From Sulfitobacter alexandrii (GTDB lineage: Bacteria > Pseudomonadota > Alphaproteobacteria > Rhodobacterales > Rhodobacteraceae), in NCBI RefSeq assembly GCF_001886735.1, contig NZ_CP018076.1:1860001-1924000 (forward strand): DNA of 64,000 nt, read 5' to 3'. Shown piece after piece: positions 16,803 to 30,148 of the stretch. Within the stretch, counting starts at the first letter, position 1, and every line of letters starts with the position of its first letter. The position numbers were made by a program, and so were the translations under genes. Under the pieces are notes generated by a model. The model had not been told where the DNA came from, did not search any database, and saw only the letters and a program-made list of their open reading frames with translations.

Positions 16803-17588
16803 ATGGCAATTCTCGAGACGCGGCGTGACGGCGCGGTGATGAACCTGACGATGAACGCGCCCGAACGGCTGAACGCCCTGTCGGACGAGATGCTGGCGGC
16901 GCTCACCGATACGCTGGACGACTGCGCCTCGGATCCGGATATCCGGGTGATCACGCTTGCAGGCAGCGGCAAGGCCTTCTGCGCGGGACACGATCTGCGC
17001 CAGATGACTGCCATGCGGCAGGCGGAGGACGGCGGTGCCGCCGCTTTCAAGGACCTGTTCGACCGGTGCAGCCGGGTCATGGCCCGTATCCAGTCCATGC
17101 CGCAGCCGGTCATCGCGCAGGTTCACGGCATCGCCACGGCGGCGGGGTGCCAGCTCGTCGCCACCTGCGATCTGGCCGTCGCGGCCGAAGACACCCGGTT
17201 TGGCGTGAACGGCGTCAACATCGGGCTGTTCTGCTCGACACCCATGGTTGCGCTCAGCCGCAACATCCCGCGCAAGCAGGCGTTCGAGATGCTGACGACC
17301 GGTGATTTCATCGACGCCGACCGCGCCCGCGATCTGGGGCTGGTAAACCGCGTGGTGCCGGCGGAAGCGCTGTCCGACGAGACCGCAGCGCTCGCCGACA
17401 GGATTGCGGCCAAGCTCGGTGCCGCCGTCAAGATCGGCAAGGAGGCCTTCTATGCGCAGCTTCAGATGCCGGTGGCCGAAGCCTATGCCTACACCGGGGA
17501 CGTCATGGTGCGGAACATGCTGCGCGACGATACCGCCGAGGGGATCGACGCGTTCCTGACCAAGCGGAGCCCGAACTGGGACCAGTGA
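16803..17588 (+). CDS. Enoyl-CoA hydratase/isomerase family protein
   Basis: The 261-residue crotonase-fold protein has the oxyanion-hole segments SGKAFCAGHDLRQM (near residue 56) and HGIATAAGCQLVATCDLAVA (near residue 108). A typical enoyl-CoA hydratase has a catalytic Glu after the second segment. Here the corresponding NGVNIGLFCSTP region lacks an obvious glutamate, as in ECHDC3-like members, so hydratase activity is uncertain. GGAGG precedes the ATG. It is divergent from the PaaI thioesterase. Confidence 0.85.
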   Translation: MAILETRRDGAVMNLTMNAPERLNALSDEMLAALTDTLDDCASDPDIRVITLAGSGKAFCAGHDLRQMTAMRQAEDGGAAAFKDLFDRCSRVMARIQSMPQPVIAQVHGIATAAGCQLVATCDLAVAAEDTRFGVNGVNIGLFCSTPMVALSRNIPRKQAFEMLTTGDFIDADRARDLGLVNRVVPAEALSDETAALADRIAAKLGAAVKIGKEAFYAQLQMPVAEAYAYTGDVMVRNMLRDDTAEGIDAFLTKRSPNWDQ

Positions 17589-17686
17589 CCGTTTCCGCGC
17601 CCGCCACGCGTTGTTTCGCCAAGTTCCGGTGGAATCGGGGGTGGAAATTGGGCAGGCTCTTCCCGTAGGCCAAAAAGGGGAAAGCC

Positions 17687-19000
17687 GTGCGCGCGACCCT
17701 CGCGACAGTCCTGAGCGTCCTGCTGGCACAGGCGGTGCCGGCCGACCCCTTGCCGCCCCCTGTCACCGACGCCGACTTTCCCGCCTTTCCGATGGCGCAG
17801 GTTCTGCTGGGACGCGATCTATTCTTTGATCCGGTACTGTCGGGCAACCGCAACATCGCATGCGCCACTTGCCACCACCCTACACTCGGCACCGGCGATG
17901 GCATGTCGCTGTCCATCGGCGAAGGGGGCCTCGGACTTGGCATCCGGCGCCGCGAGGACGAAGCCAACCGGCCTCACGCCCGCATCCCCCGCAACGCCCC
18001 GGCCCTGTTCAACATCGGGGCGCGGGAATTCACCGTGATGTTTCACGACGGCCGGGTGGAGCGCGACCCAAGCGCGATGTTCGGCATCCGCATGCCCGAG
18101 GGGCGCACGCTGGAAAAACCCGTCGCTTCCGTTCTCGCGGCGCAGGCCCTGCTCCCGATCCTGTCGGCGGATGAAATGTCGGGCCAACCGGACGAGAACG
18201 ACGTGGCCGGCGCGGTTGCGGCCGGGCGGATCCACGGCACCGACGGCGCATGGGCACGCCTGACCGCGCGGATCGCGGCGATCCCGGCATACCGCAGTCG
18301 GTTCGCCGAAATCGGCGTGCCGGAGTTGCACATCACCGACATCGGGCAAGCTCTTGCCGCCTTCATCACCCAAGAATTCCGCGCCACGGAAAGCCCGTTC
18401 GACCGCTATCTGCGCGACGGCACGCCGCTGACGCCGGGCCAGACCGCCGGCATGGCGCTGTTCTACGGCAAGGCGCGCTGCGCCGAGTGTCACAGCGGGC
18501 CGTTCCAGACCGATCACGGGTTCCACGCCATCGGCATCCCACAGTTCGGACCGGGCAAGAATACCGACAGCGCCTACGCGCGTTACGCGGATCTGGGCCG
18601 GGGCGCGGTTACGGGTGTCGCGGCGGACCATTACCGCTTTCGAACGCCGTCGCTTCGCAATGTCGCGCTGACGGCACCCTACGGCCACAACGGCGCCTTC
18701 GCCAGGCTGGAGGACATCCTGCGCCACCACCTCGATGCGCTTGCCGGGCTGACGGGCTACGACCGCAGCGCAGCGATCTTGCCCGGCGCCGCGCGGGATG
18801 ACGATTTCGCGGCTCTCGACGACACCGAAGAGATGATTCGCATCGCTGCCGCGATCGAGATCGAGGACGTGACCCTGACCGACCCTGAAATCGCGGCGCT
18901 CCTGAGTTTCCTTGACGCACTGACGGACGACAGGCCGCCCGAAAGCGCCCTTGGCGCCCCCCTCCGTGTGCCATCGGGTCTCCCGATGGACCAGCCATAG
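17687..19000 (+). CDS. Di-haem cytochrome c peroxidase/MauG family protein
   Basis: A 437-residue periplasmic protein with a signal peptide (residues 1-19) and two c-type haem motifs, CATCH (59-63) and CAECH (265-269). The architecture matches the bacterial cytochrome c peroxidase/MauG superfamily, which reduces peroxide or oxidises protein residues with a bis-haem centre. It starts with GTG, preceded by an AAAGGGG site. No methylamine dehydrogenase genes are near, so a MauG role is not implied. The stretch from 19001 to 19262 downstream holds no gene I can support and probably carries the trmFO promoter. Confidence 0.88.
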   Translation: MRATLATVLSVLLAQAVPADPLPPPVTDADFPAFPMAQVLLGRDLFFDPVLSGNRNIACATCHHPTLGTGDGMSLSIGEGGLGLGIRRREDEANRPHARIPRNAPALFNIGAREFTVMFHDGRVERDPSAMFGIRMPEGRTLEKPVASVLAAQALLPILSADEMSGQPDENDVAGAVAAGRIHGTDGAWARLTARIAAIPAYRSRFAEIGVPELHITDIGQALAAFITQEFRATESPFDRYLRDGTPLTPGQTAGMALFYGKARCAECHSGPFQTDHGFHAIGIPQFGPGKNTDSAYARYADLGRGAVTGVAADHYRFRTPSLRNVALTAPYGHNGAFARLEDILRHHLDALAGLTGYDRSAAILPGAARDDDFAALDDTEEMIRIAAAIEIEDVTLTDPEIAALLSFLDALTDDRPPESALGAPLRVPSGLPMDQP

Positions 19001-19262
19001 ACGGTGTTTCGCAATTCCGGGCATTGTTTCCGAAACGCCCCGTATTGTTGATGGTCTTTTTCCTTTCAAATCTGGCCGAATTGGGGCATAAATCTGACAG
19101 CGCACGAAAGTGCCCCTGTATTTGGGTCGCCGCCGGCGGAAGGTCCCTCCAGGTCAGCCTCTCACTGACCGACCATTCCCGCAGCGGCGACCCCAAATCC
19201 CCGACATCTTCCACCTTGCGACAGCCATTGCGTGCTGCGTCCGCCTGTCCTACATCCCTGCC

Positions 19263-20615
19263 ATGACACAGACACTTCATATCGTGGGCGGCGGCATGGC
19301 CGGGTCCGAGGCCGCATGGCAGGCCGCAAACGCGGGCATCGACGTGGTTCTGCACGAAATGCGGCCCGAGGTCGGCACCTTTGCGCACCAGACGGGCCTC
19401 CTGGGCGAAATGGTGTGCTCCAACTCCTTCCGGTCGGACGATGACGAACAGAACGCCGTGGGCCTGCTGCACTGGGAAATGCGCGCCGCGAACGGGCTCG
19501 TCATGTCCTGTGGCGACAAGCACAAGCTGCCCGCCGGCGGCGCTCTGGCTGTGGATCGCGACCCCTTTGCCCAGTCGGTCACCGACGCGCTGATGGCGCA
19601 TCCCAACGTCCGCGTGGAATACGGAGAGATCACCGATCTGCCCACGGAAGGGCACTGGATCATCGCGACCGGGCCGCTGACCTCGGGCAAGCTGGCGCAG
19701 GCCATCGCGCAGCGCACCGGTGCCGAGGCGCTGGCCTTTTTCGACGCCATCGCGCCGATCGTCTATTTCGACAGCATCGACATGAGCAAGGCGTGGATGC
19801 AGTCGCGCTACGACAAGGGCGAGACGGAGGAAGAGCGGACCGCCTACCTCAACTGCCCGATGGACCGCGACCAGTACGAAGCCTTCATCGACGCGCTGCT
19901 GGCCGCCGAGAAGACGGAATTCCGGGAAGGCGAAACGGCCGGCTACTTCGACGGGTGCCTGCCGATCGAGGTGATGGCCGAACGGGGCCGCGAGACGCTG
20001 CGCCACGGTCCGATGAAACCGGTGGGCCTGACCAATCCGCACCAGCCCGACGTCAAGGCGCATGCCGTTGTCCAACTGCGTCGCGACAACAAGCTCGGGA
20101 CGCTCTACAACATCGTCGGCTTCCAGACCAAGATGAAGTACGGGGCGCAAACATCTGTTTTCAAGATGATTCCCGGCCTTGAGAACGCCAGCTTCGCGCG
20201 GCTGGGCGGCATTCACCGCAACTCCTTCATCAACTCGCCCACGCTCCTCGACGACCAGATGCGGCTGAGAACCCAGCCCAACCTGCGGTTTGCGGGGCAG
20301 ATCACCGGCGTCGAAGGCTACGTGGAAAGTGCCGCAATGGGCCTTCTGGCGGGGCGTATGGCGACCGCCGAGATACTGGGCCGTGACATCGCACCGCCAC
20401 CGGCGACGACCGCGATGGGTGCTCTGGTGACCCATATCACCGGCGGAGCCGAGGCCAAGACCTTCCAGCCGATGAACGTCAACTTCGGGCTGTTCCCCCC
20501 CGTCGAAGGGCTGCGCAGCGGCCGGCGCGGGCGCAAGGACCGCTACAAGGCCTATACCGATCGCGCCAAGGTCGACTGGCAAGGCTGGCTGGACAGCATG
20601 GCGGTCCCGGCTTAA
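19263..20615 (+). CDS. trmFO: tRNA (uracil-54-C5)-methyltransferase, folate- and FAD-dependent
   Basis: This 450-residue flavoprotein makes ribothymidine at position 54 of tRNA with methylene-tetrahydrofolate. The dinucleotide-binding motif [12 protein letters not shown] starts at residue 7, and a [15 protein letters not shown] segment with the conserved cysteine follows near residue 45. [16 protein letters not shown] near residue 345 is a GidA/TrmFO signature. Length is typical. It heads a compact plus-strand group with a methyltransferase (9-base gap) and gluQRS. Confidence 0.93.
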   Translation: MTQTLHIVGGGMAGSEAAWQAANAGIDVVLHEMRPEVGTFAHQTGLLGEMVCSNSFRSDDDEQNAVGLLHWEMRAANGLVMSCGDKHKLPAGGALAVDRDPFAQSVTDALMAHPNVRVEYGEITDLPTEGHWIIATGPLTSGKLAQAIAQRTGAEALAFFDAIAPIVYFDSIDMSKAWMQSRYDKGETEEERTAYLNCPMDRDQYEAFIDALLAAEKTEFREGETAGYFDGCLPIEVMAERGRETLRHGPMKPVGLTNPHQPDVKAHAVVQLRRDNKLGTLYNIVGFQTKMKYGAQTSVFKMIPGLENASFARLGGIHRNSFINSPTLLDDQMRLRTQPNLRFAGQITGVEGYVESAAMGLLAGRMATAEILGRDIAPPPATTAMGALVTHITGGAEAKTFQPMNVNFGLFPPVEGLRSGRRGRKDRYKAYTDRAKVDWQGWLDSMAVPA

Positions 20616-20624
20616 CCTTCGTGC

Positions 20625-21239
20625 ATGGCGAAGACATTTCTCGACAAGGCATACGGCGGCCGGGACACGGCTGACACGCGCCAATTGTACGACGACTGGG
20701 CGGCAACCTACGAAGCCGAGATCGGCGAGAACGGCTATGCCACGCCCGGCCGCTGCGCCGAGGCGCTCAGGCGGTTCGCACCCGATCCCTGTGCCGCGAT
20801 TCTCGATTTCGGCTGCGGCACCGGATTGTCCGGGCTGGCCCTGAAACTTGCCGGTTTCACCACGATCGACGGCATGGACCTTTCCGGCGAAATGCTGGCC
20901 GTGGCCCAAGAGAAGAACATCTATCGTGACCTTGTGCTGATCGACGGAACCGGCGCGCCGCCGGTCGCAAAGGGGCAATACGCCGCGATCGCGGCCATCG
21001 GCGTGATCGGTGTCGGCGCCGCACCGGTCGGCGTGCTGGATCACCTGATGCATGCCTTGCCCAAGGGCGGCCATTGCGTTTTTTCCTTCAATGACCACGC
21101 CTTGCAGGATCCGGTGCATGAAGCGCGCGTGATGGACTGGACCGATTGCGGCGCGGCGCGACTCCTGTTTCGCGAACACGGCGAGCACCTGCCGGGGACC
21201 GGTGTGAAGTCCAACGTCTACGTCCTTGAAAAATCGTGA
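20625..21239 (+). CDS. Class I SAM-dependent methyltransferase of unknown substrate
   Basis: The 204-residue enzyme has the SAM motif I DFGCGTGLSGLAL (near residue 63) and a following acidic GMDLSGEML. The N-terminal LYDDWAATYEAEIGENGY resembles small-molecule or COG4976-type methyltransferases. It lies between trmFO (9-base gap) and gluQRS (4-base overlap, GTGA), both acting on tRNA. That position makes a tRNA-related role possible, but nothing in its sequence shows an RNA-binding domain. Confidence 0.8.
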   Translation: MAKTFLDKAYGGRDTADTRQLYDDWAATYEAEIGENGYATPGRCAEALRRFAPDPCAAILDFGCGTGLSGLALKLAGFTTIDGMDLSGEMLAVAQEKNIYRDLVLIDGTGAPPVAKGQYAAIAAIGVIGVGAAPVGVLDHLMHALPKGGHCVFSFNDHALQDPVHEARVMDWTDCGAARLLFREHGEHLPGTGVKSNVYVLEKS

Positions 21240-22075
21240 CATTCAGGACGAGGTTCGCCCCATCCCCAACCGGGCCCCTGCACCTGGGCCATGCCTATTC
21301 GGCCATACTTGCGCATGACATGGCCGTTGCGGCCGGCGGCGATTTCCTGCTCCGGATGGAGGATACCGACATGCAACGCAGCAAGCCGGAATGGGAGGCG
21401 CTGATCCTCGAGGATCTTGCCTGGCTCGGTCTTGCCTGGAAAGGGCCGGTTCTGCGCCAGTCGGACAGGCTGGAAAGTTACGAGCCCGCTCTGGACGACC
21501 TGCGTCGGATGGGGTTGCTCTACCCCTGCAGCTGCTCACGCAAGGATATCCGCGCCGCCGCCGCCGCCCCGCAGGAAGGCGCGATGCCCGATGTCTATCC
21601 GGGCACCTGCAAGCACCGCGACATGGCGTCGTGGCGCCCCGGCGACGCGCTTCGGCTTCACATGGATCGCGCCCTGACCGTCTTTGGCGATGACCTGCCG
21701 GGGTTCAGCGAAACCGGCACGAAGCACGCGGGATACCACCGTGTCTCGGCCGACCACGCGCTGTCGCGGATCGGGGATGTGGTCCTGTTTCGCAAGGATG
21801 ACGGCATCATCGCCTATTTCCTGGCCTCCGCACTGGATGACGTGGCGCAGGACATCAGCCATGTGGTGCGCGGCGAGGATCTGTTCGATTTCACCCCGAT
21901 CCAGGTGCTGCTGCTTTCCCTGCTGGGGTTACCGGTGCCCGCGTATCATCATCACGGGCTAATCCGGGATGGGAATGGCAGAAGACTGGCAAAGCGCGAC
22001 GACGCGCGGGCCATCTCCCTGTTTCGCGCAGATGGCAAAACGCCGCAAGATATTCGTTCAATGATAGGGCTTTAG
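21236..22075 (+). CDS. gluQRS: Glutamyl-queuosine tRNA(Asp) synthetase
   Basis: This 279-residue paralogue of glutamyl-tRNA synthetase lacks the anticodon-binding domain and attaches glutamate to queuosine-34 of tRNA(Asp). The HIGH-like motif is PLHLGHAYS (residues 14-22). A zinc site is indicated by CSCSRKD (near 99) and the later YPGTC. A KMSKS-like RRLAKRDD lies near residue 247. The GTG start overlaps the stop of the methyltransferase gene. It converges on hisI. Confidence 0.92.
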   Translation: MTFRTRFAPSPTGPLHLGHAYSAILAHDMAVAAGGDFLLRMEDTDMQRSKPEWEALILEDLAWLGLAWKGPVLRQSDRLESYEPALDDLRRMGLLYPCSCSRKDIRAAAAAPQEGAMPDVYPGTCKHRDMASWRPGDALRLHMDRALTVFGDDLPGFSETGTKHAGYHRVSADHALSRIGDVVLFRKDDGIIAYFLASALDDVAQDISHVVRGEDLFDFTPIQVLLLSLLGLPVPAYHHHGLIRDGNGRRLAKRDDARAISLFRADGKTPQDIRSMIGL

Positions 22076-22107
22076 GCGACAGCCTTTATCTTCTGCATGA
22101 AGGCCGT

Positions 22108-22464
22108 TCACATCGGTTCCGCGATCTCGACCACCTCGCCATCTCTTACCGCGCGGTAAAAGCAGTTGCGCCGCCCGGTGTGGCAGGCGGGACCGGACTG
22201 GCGCACCATGACCAGCAGACAGTCTGAATCGCAGTCAAAGCGCAGCTCCACAAGCTCCTGCACGTTGCCGCTGGTCTCGCCCTTGACCCAGAACGCCTGA
22301 CGCGACCTGCTCCAGTACGTCACGCGCCCGGTCGCCAGCGTGCGCCGGATGCTGTCCGCGTTCATCCAGGCCATCATCAGGACTTCGCCCGTCTCGGCCT
22401 CCTGCGCGATCGCGGGGATCAGGCCGGCGTCGTTGAAGGTCAGCGCATCGGGACTAAAGGACAT
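22108..22464 (-). CDS. hisI: Phosphoribosyl-AMP cyclohydrolase
   Basis: A 118-residue enzyme for the third step of histidine synthesis, opening the purine ring of phosphoribosyl-AMP. The metal-binding segment DCDSDCLLVMVRQ and the zinc-type ACHTGRRNCFYR are both present. It is the stand-alone form, without the HisE domain. The ATG at 22464 (MSFSPDAL) is preferred because a GAGGT site lies just before it; an upstream ATG adds nine residues. It is divergent from the Fe-S scaffold gene. No other his genes are in the window. Confidence 0.92.
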   Translation of the reverse strand: MSFSPDALTFNDAGLIPAIAQEAETGEVLMMAWMNADSIRRTLATGRVTYWSRSRQAFWVKGETSGNVQELVELRFDCDSDCLLVMVRQSGPACHTGRRNCFYRAVRDGEVVEIAEPM

Positions 22465-22538
22465 GGGCACCTCGCGTAAAATTTTTTGCATCCTGGCTTT
22501 CGGTGTTTATGTAAGGACTGAGCGGCAAAGGGAACAGC

Positions 22539-23000
22539 ATGTCGGACGAAACGGACCTGATCAAACTTTACTCCGCACGGATTCTGGCGCTTGCGGCGGA
22601 TATTCCTCACCTCGGCCGGCTGGACGCGCCGGATGCCACGGTCAAGCGGCGCTCGCCGCTGTGCGGCTCCACCGTGACGGTGGACGTGGTGATGAAGGAC
22701 GGTCGTGTTGCCCAGCTGGGTCAGGACGTGAAGGCCTGCGCATTGGGTCAGGCCGCGGCAGCCGTGACCGGCGCATCCGCCATGGGCGCGACGCCCGACC
22801 AGTTGGCCAAGGCGCGCGATCAGCTGCGCGCGATGCTGAAGGAGAACGGGCCCGTCCCGGAAGCGCCTTTCGACGGGTTCGAAGTGCTGACGCCGGCGAC
22901 GGCCTACAAGAACAGGCACGCGTCCATTCTGCTGTCCATCGAAGCGTTGGCCGAAGCCGCCCAAAACGCCACAGAGGCCGAGCCGATCAGCGGCGCCTGA
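22539..23000 (+). CDS. IscU/NifU-like iron-sulfur cluster assembly scaffold
   Basis: The 153-residue protein has an IscU-like fold with C42 (SPLCGST) and C67 (VKACALG). The third cysteine of classical IscU is replaced by alanine (RHASIL, near residue 129). I believe this variant recurs in alphaproteobacterial relatives, so it may define a subfamily rather than a defect. It would bind a cluster or hand it on in the cytoplasm. It is divergent from hisI by 74 bases. No suf or isc genes are adjacent. Confidence 0.8.
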   Translation: MSDETDLIKLYSARILALAADIPHLGRLDAPDATVKRRSPLCGSTVTVDVVMKDGRVAQLGQDVKACALGQAAAAVTGASAMGATPDQLAKARDQLRAMLKENGPVPEAPFDGFEVLTPATAYKNRHASILLSIEALAEAAQNATEAEPISGA

Positions 23001-23022
23001 CCCCCTTCCATCATCTGCAACG

Positions 23023-23057
23023 AAAAAAAGCGCCGCACATCCGAAGGATGGCGGCGC
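23023..23057 (-). terminator. Rho-independent terminator on the minus strand
   Basis: On the minus strand GCGCCGCCATCC pairs with GGATGTGCGGCGC (one bulged base, TTC loop) and is followed by seven T (23029-23023). It would end the transcript of the 42-residue peptide gene that stops at 23196, giving a 3' tail of about 140 bases. The same hairpin may also help to end the scaffold gene on the plus strand. Confidence 0.8.
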
Positions 23058-23195
23058 AGGGATCGCGTTACTCGCGTGGGACCCGGGTACGTTCGGCGGG
23101 GTGGCAAACCCCAGGCTGGCAGGACAGGCAAAGCCGCCAGCCGCATCTATTGGGACGGATGCGACGAACGTCCGGCGCGAGAGCGCAGGCAGTAA

Positions 23196-23324
23196 TCAGA
23201 TGAAAGACGGAAGATGCAGCCCCACGACCAGCATGACGACAAGGGCAGCGGCCCCCAGCGCATCCTGCAGCAGCGTGTCCTGTGACCGTGCGGCGATGGA
23301 TTTGAGTGTCTTCAGCGTGGTCAT
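23196..23324 (-). CDS. 42-residue single-span membrane peptide
   Basis: The peptide has a short basic N-terminus (MTTLKTLKSIAARSQD) and one hydrophobic segment ([17 protein letters not shown], near residues 23-39). A strong GGAGG site lies 5 bases before the ATG, which is why I choose this start over an upstream in-frame ATG at 23405. I know of similar short predicted proteins in Rhodobacterales but of no function. The gene lies downstream of recG on the same strand, with a 96-base gap, and ends well before a terminator at 23057. Confidence 0.65.
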   Translation of the reverse strand: MTTLKTLKSIAARSQDTLLQDALGAAALVVMLVVGLHLPSFI

Positions 23325-23420
23325 CGGTGCCTCCGTCTCTGTTGCCTCTTTGTTCTCATTTTCTTCACGCCAAGTAAAGAACTTTTTAAGAACATTAGCG
23401 AACAAAAACGGGGTTTCTTG

Positions 23421-27709
<4,289 letters not shown>

Positions 27710-28417
27710 TCAGCCCGTTGCGGCCAGGCTCCGCTGCGTCGGTTCGGGGTCGCGCAGGACGTACCCCCTGCCCCATACCGTCTCGATGTAGTTCTGCCCG
27801 CCGGTCGCCGTGCTGAGTTTCTTGCGCAGCTTGCAGATGAAGACATCGATGATCTTCAGTTCGGGCTCGTCCATCCCGCCGTAGAGATGGTTGAGGAACA
27901 TCTCCTTGGTCAGGGTCGTGCCCTTGCGCAGCGAAAGCAGCTCGAACATCTGGTATTCCTTGCCGGTGAGGTGAACGGCCTGATCGTTCACCGTGACGGT
28001 CTTGGCATCCAGGTTCACCTTGATCTGGCCCGTCTCGATCACCGATTGGGAATGGCCCTTGGAGCGGCGGATGATCGCATGGATGCGCGCCACAAGCTCC
28101 TCGCGGTGGAAGGGCTTGGTCAGGTAATCGTCCGCGCCAAAGCCGAAACCCTTGATCTTGTTCTCCGTGTCGTCGGCGCCGGAAAGGATGAGAATGGGCG
28201 TGTCGATCCGGCTGACGCGCAGTTGCCGCAGCACGTCGTGCCCGTTCATGTCCGGCAGATCGAGATCGAGAAGAATGAGGTCGTAGTCATACAACTTGGC
28301 GAGGTCGATCCCCTCTTCCCCCAGATCGGTCGCATAGACGTTCAGATTTGCATGTGTCAGCATCAGTTCGATGCTGCGCGAGGTTGTAGGATCGTCTTCT
28401 ACTAGCAAGACACGCAT
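27710..28417 (-). CDS. ctrA: Cell-cycle response regulator CtrA
   Basis: This 235-residue OmpR-type regulator has a receiver domain (phospho-acceptor D51 in [11 protein letters not shown]; acidic E7/D8/D9; switch lysine in YLTKPF) and a C-terminal winged helix ([20 protein letters not shown]). This is the CtrA pattern; in Rhodobacterales CtrA governs motility, gene transfer agents and division timing rather than being strictly essential. A TTAA-N7-TTAC box lies 55-69 bases upstream. The neighbouring sciP encodes its known antagonist. The C-terminus (LAATG) lacks the terminal AA degron seen in Caulobacter. Confidence 0.92.
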   Translation of the reverse strand: MRVLLVEDDPTTSRSIELMLTHANLNVYATDLGEEGIDLAKLYDYDLILLDLDLPDMNGHDVLRQLRVSRIDTPILILSGADDTENKIKGFGFGADDYLTKPFHREELVARIHAIIRRSKGHSQSVIETGQIKVNLDAKTVTVNDQAVHLTGKEYQMFELLSLRKGTTLTKEMFLNHLYGGMDEPELKIIDVFICKLRKKLSTATGGQNYIETVWGRGYVLRDPEPTQRSLAATG

Positions 28418-28471
28418 TCACAATCTCCGGCTCTGGCTCTTCATTCAGGAATGGATCGTGAACAAGAAAGG

Positions 28472-28486
28472 TTAACCACACGTTAC
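28472..28486 (-). promoter_or_regulatory. Candidate CtrA binding site upstream of ctrA
   Basis: TTAA-CCACACG-TTAC matches the CtrA consensus TTAA-N7-TTAA at seven of eight fixed positions. It lies between sciP and ctrA, suitable for autoregulation. Only one site of this quality was seen in the gap. Confidence 0.5.
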
Positions 28487-28513
28487 CGCTTACTGCAGTT
28501 TACACCGAACAAC

Positions 28514-28792
28514 TTAAAGTTGTCTATACTTTTGGACCGAGGTCGCCTTCAGCGCCGCCTCCCCGTGGCGGGTGATCGCGCGCAGCCATTCGATGAACTC
28601 TTCCTCGCTCAGATTGTAGCGTTCCAGCGCCTCGTCCCGACTGATCAGGCCGTACACCACGCCCCGCACTACCGCAGCCTTGCGGGACGCCACCCAGCGC
28701 CCGGTCCCCGGTGGCGGCAGATCTGCGCGGGACATGACCGAACCGTCAGGCAGCGTGATCGCGCGCGGTCCATCGACTTTCTTGAGATACAT
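28514..28792 (-). CDS. sciP: SciP-type CtrA inhibitor (DUF1153)
   Basis: A 92-residue protein with the DUF1153/SciP pattern: [11 protein letters not shown] at the start, then [21 protein letters not shown] and a tail with [15 protein letters not shown], which is a helix-turn-helix region. In Caulobacter SciP binds CtrA and blocks its recruitment of RNA polymerase. The ATG at 28792 has a GAGG site 8 bases upstream. It is immediately upstream of ctrA, the classical arrangement. It is divergent from mnmA. Confidence 0.9.
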   Translation of the reverse strand: MYLKKVDGPRAITLPDGSVMSRADLPPPGTGRWVASRKAAVVRGVVYGLISRDEALERYNLSEEEFIEWLRAITRHGEAALKATSVQKYRQL

Positions 28793-28911
28793 CTGCGTTT
28801 CCCTCGTTACACAGGCTCTCTGTGCCCCGATCCGGTTTAACGCGCAGTGAAGCGCCCCCTTGTGGGTTGGTCGCATTTTCCTATATTCCCCCCGAAACTC
28901 CGGAGAACCCG

Positions 28912-30054
28912 ATGCCCCTCGACCAGACCCCGCCCCTCAATTCGCTCGGCTTTGCGAAGGCGCCCGCCGACACGCGCGTCGTGGTCGCGATGTCGGGCGG
29001 CGTGGACAGTTCCGTCGTGGCAGCGATGCTGGCCGAAGAAGGCTACGACGTCGTCGGGGTCACGCTGCAGCTTTACGACCATGGCGCGGCCTTGGCCAAA
29101 AAAGGCGCCTGCTGCGCCGGGATCGACATTCACGATGCCCGGCGCGTGGCAGAGGACATGGGGTTCCCCCACTACGTCCTCGACTACGAGAACGTCTTCA
29201 AGGATGCGGTCATCGACGAGTTCGCCGACAGCTACCTGGGCGGTGCGACGCCGGTGCCCTGCATCCGCTGCAACGAGAGGGTGAAGTTCAAGGATCTCCT
29301 GGAAACCGCCAAGGATCTCGACGCCGACTGCATGGCGACGGGCCATTACATCCAGCGCAAGATGGGGCCCAACGGACCCGAACTGCACGCCGCCGCGGAC
29401 GCGAGCCGCGACCAGAGCTATTTCCTGTTCTCGACCACCCCCGAACAGCTGTCCTATCTGCGATTTCCCCTGGGCCACCTGCCCAGCAAGGACGACACCC
29501 GCGCCCTGGCGGCGAAATACGGGCTGGGCGTGGCGTTGAAACCCGATAGCCAGGACATCTGCTTCGTGCCGAACGGCGACTATGCCAGCGTGATCCGCAA
29601 GCTCCGTCCCGAGGCCGCCGACCCCGGCAATATCGTGGACATGGACGGAAATGTGCTGGCCCGGCACGACGGGGTGATCAACTACACCATCGGCCAGCGC
29701 CGCGGCCTAGGGATCGGCGGACTGGTCGATCCGCTCTACGTGGTAAAGCTGGATCCCGAGCGCAAGGAAGTCGTCGTCGGTCCCAAGGCGATGCTGGCCA
29801 CGCGGACCGTCCCCGTCAAGGAGATCAACTGGCTTGGCGACGAGCCGCTGACCAGCCGGAAGGAATGGCCGATTGCCGTGCGCGTCCGATCCACCCGGCC
29901 GCCGCAGGACGCCATCCTGCGTCCCTTGTCGGAAACGACCGGCGAAGTGGAACTGGTCACGCCAGAGGAAGGCGTGTCTCCGGGTCAGGCCTGCGTGTTC
30001 TACGATCCCGACAGCAGCCGCATCTTCGGCGGGGGCTGGATCCACAAGGGCTGA
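28912..30054 (+). CDS. mnmA: tRNA-specific 2-thiouridylase MnmA
   Basis: The 380-residue enzyme puts sulfur on uridine-34 of tRNA(Lys, Glu, Gln). The PP-loop is [15 protein letters not shown] (near residue 26). The two catalytic cysteines are in [11 protein letters not shown] (near 118) and [10 protein letters not shown] (near 220). The GATGHY-like segment [10 protein letters not shown] is also present. The ATG at 28912 gives the usual length and follows a GGAG site. It is divergent from sciP and converges on lpxB. Confidence 0.95.
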   Translation: MPLDQTPPLNSLGFAKAPADTRVVVAMSGGVDSSVVAAMLAEEGYDVVGVTLQLYDHGAALAKKGACCAGIDIHDARRVAEDMGFPHYVLDYENVFKDAVIDEFADSYLGGATPVPCIRCNERVKFKDLLETAKDLDADCMATGHYIQRKMGPNGPELHAAADASRDQSYFLFSTTPEQLSYLRFPLGHLPSKDDTRALAAKYGLGVALKPDSQDICFVPNGDYASVIRKLRPEAADPGNIVDMDGNVLARHDGVINYTIGQRRGLGIGGLVDPLYVVKLDPERKEVVVGPKAMLATRTVPVKEINWLGDEPLTSRKEWPIAVRVRSTRPPQDAILRPLSETTGEVELVTPEEGVSPGQACVFYDPDSSRIFGGGWIHKG

Positions 30055-30148
30055 CGCCTGCGAGGCGTTGGCCCGCAGCCATCCGCGGGATCGATGGCGC
30101 CGCGCATCCGGCATCTCCGGGGTGCCCGCCTACATCGACACGACAGGT

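Noticed and set aside
18609..21242. An 877-codon open frame on the minus strand over trmFO and the methyltransferase
   Set aside because: It is antisense to genes with clear motifs and shows no recognisable domain.
28510..28522. CAACTTAAAGTTG palindrome at the end of sciP
   Set aside because: It contains the sciP stop codon and no partner site was found, so it is probably chance.
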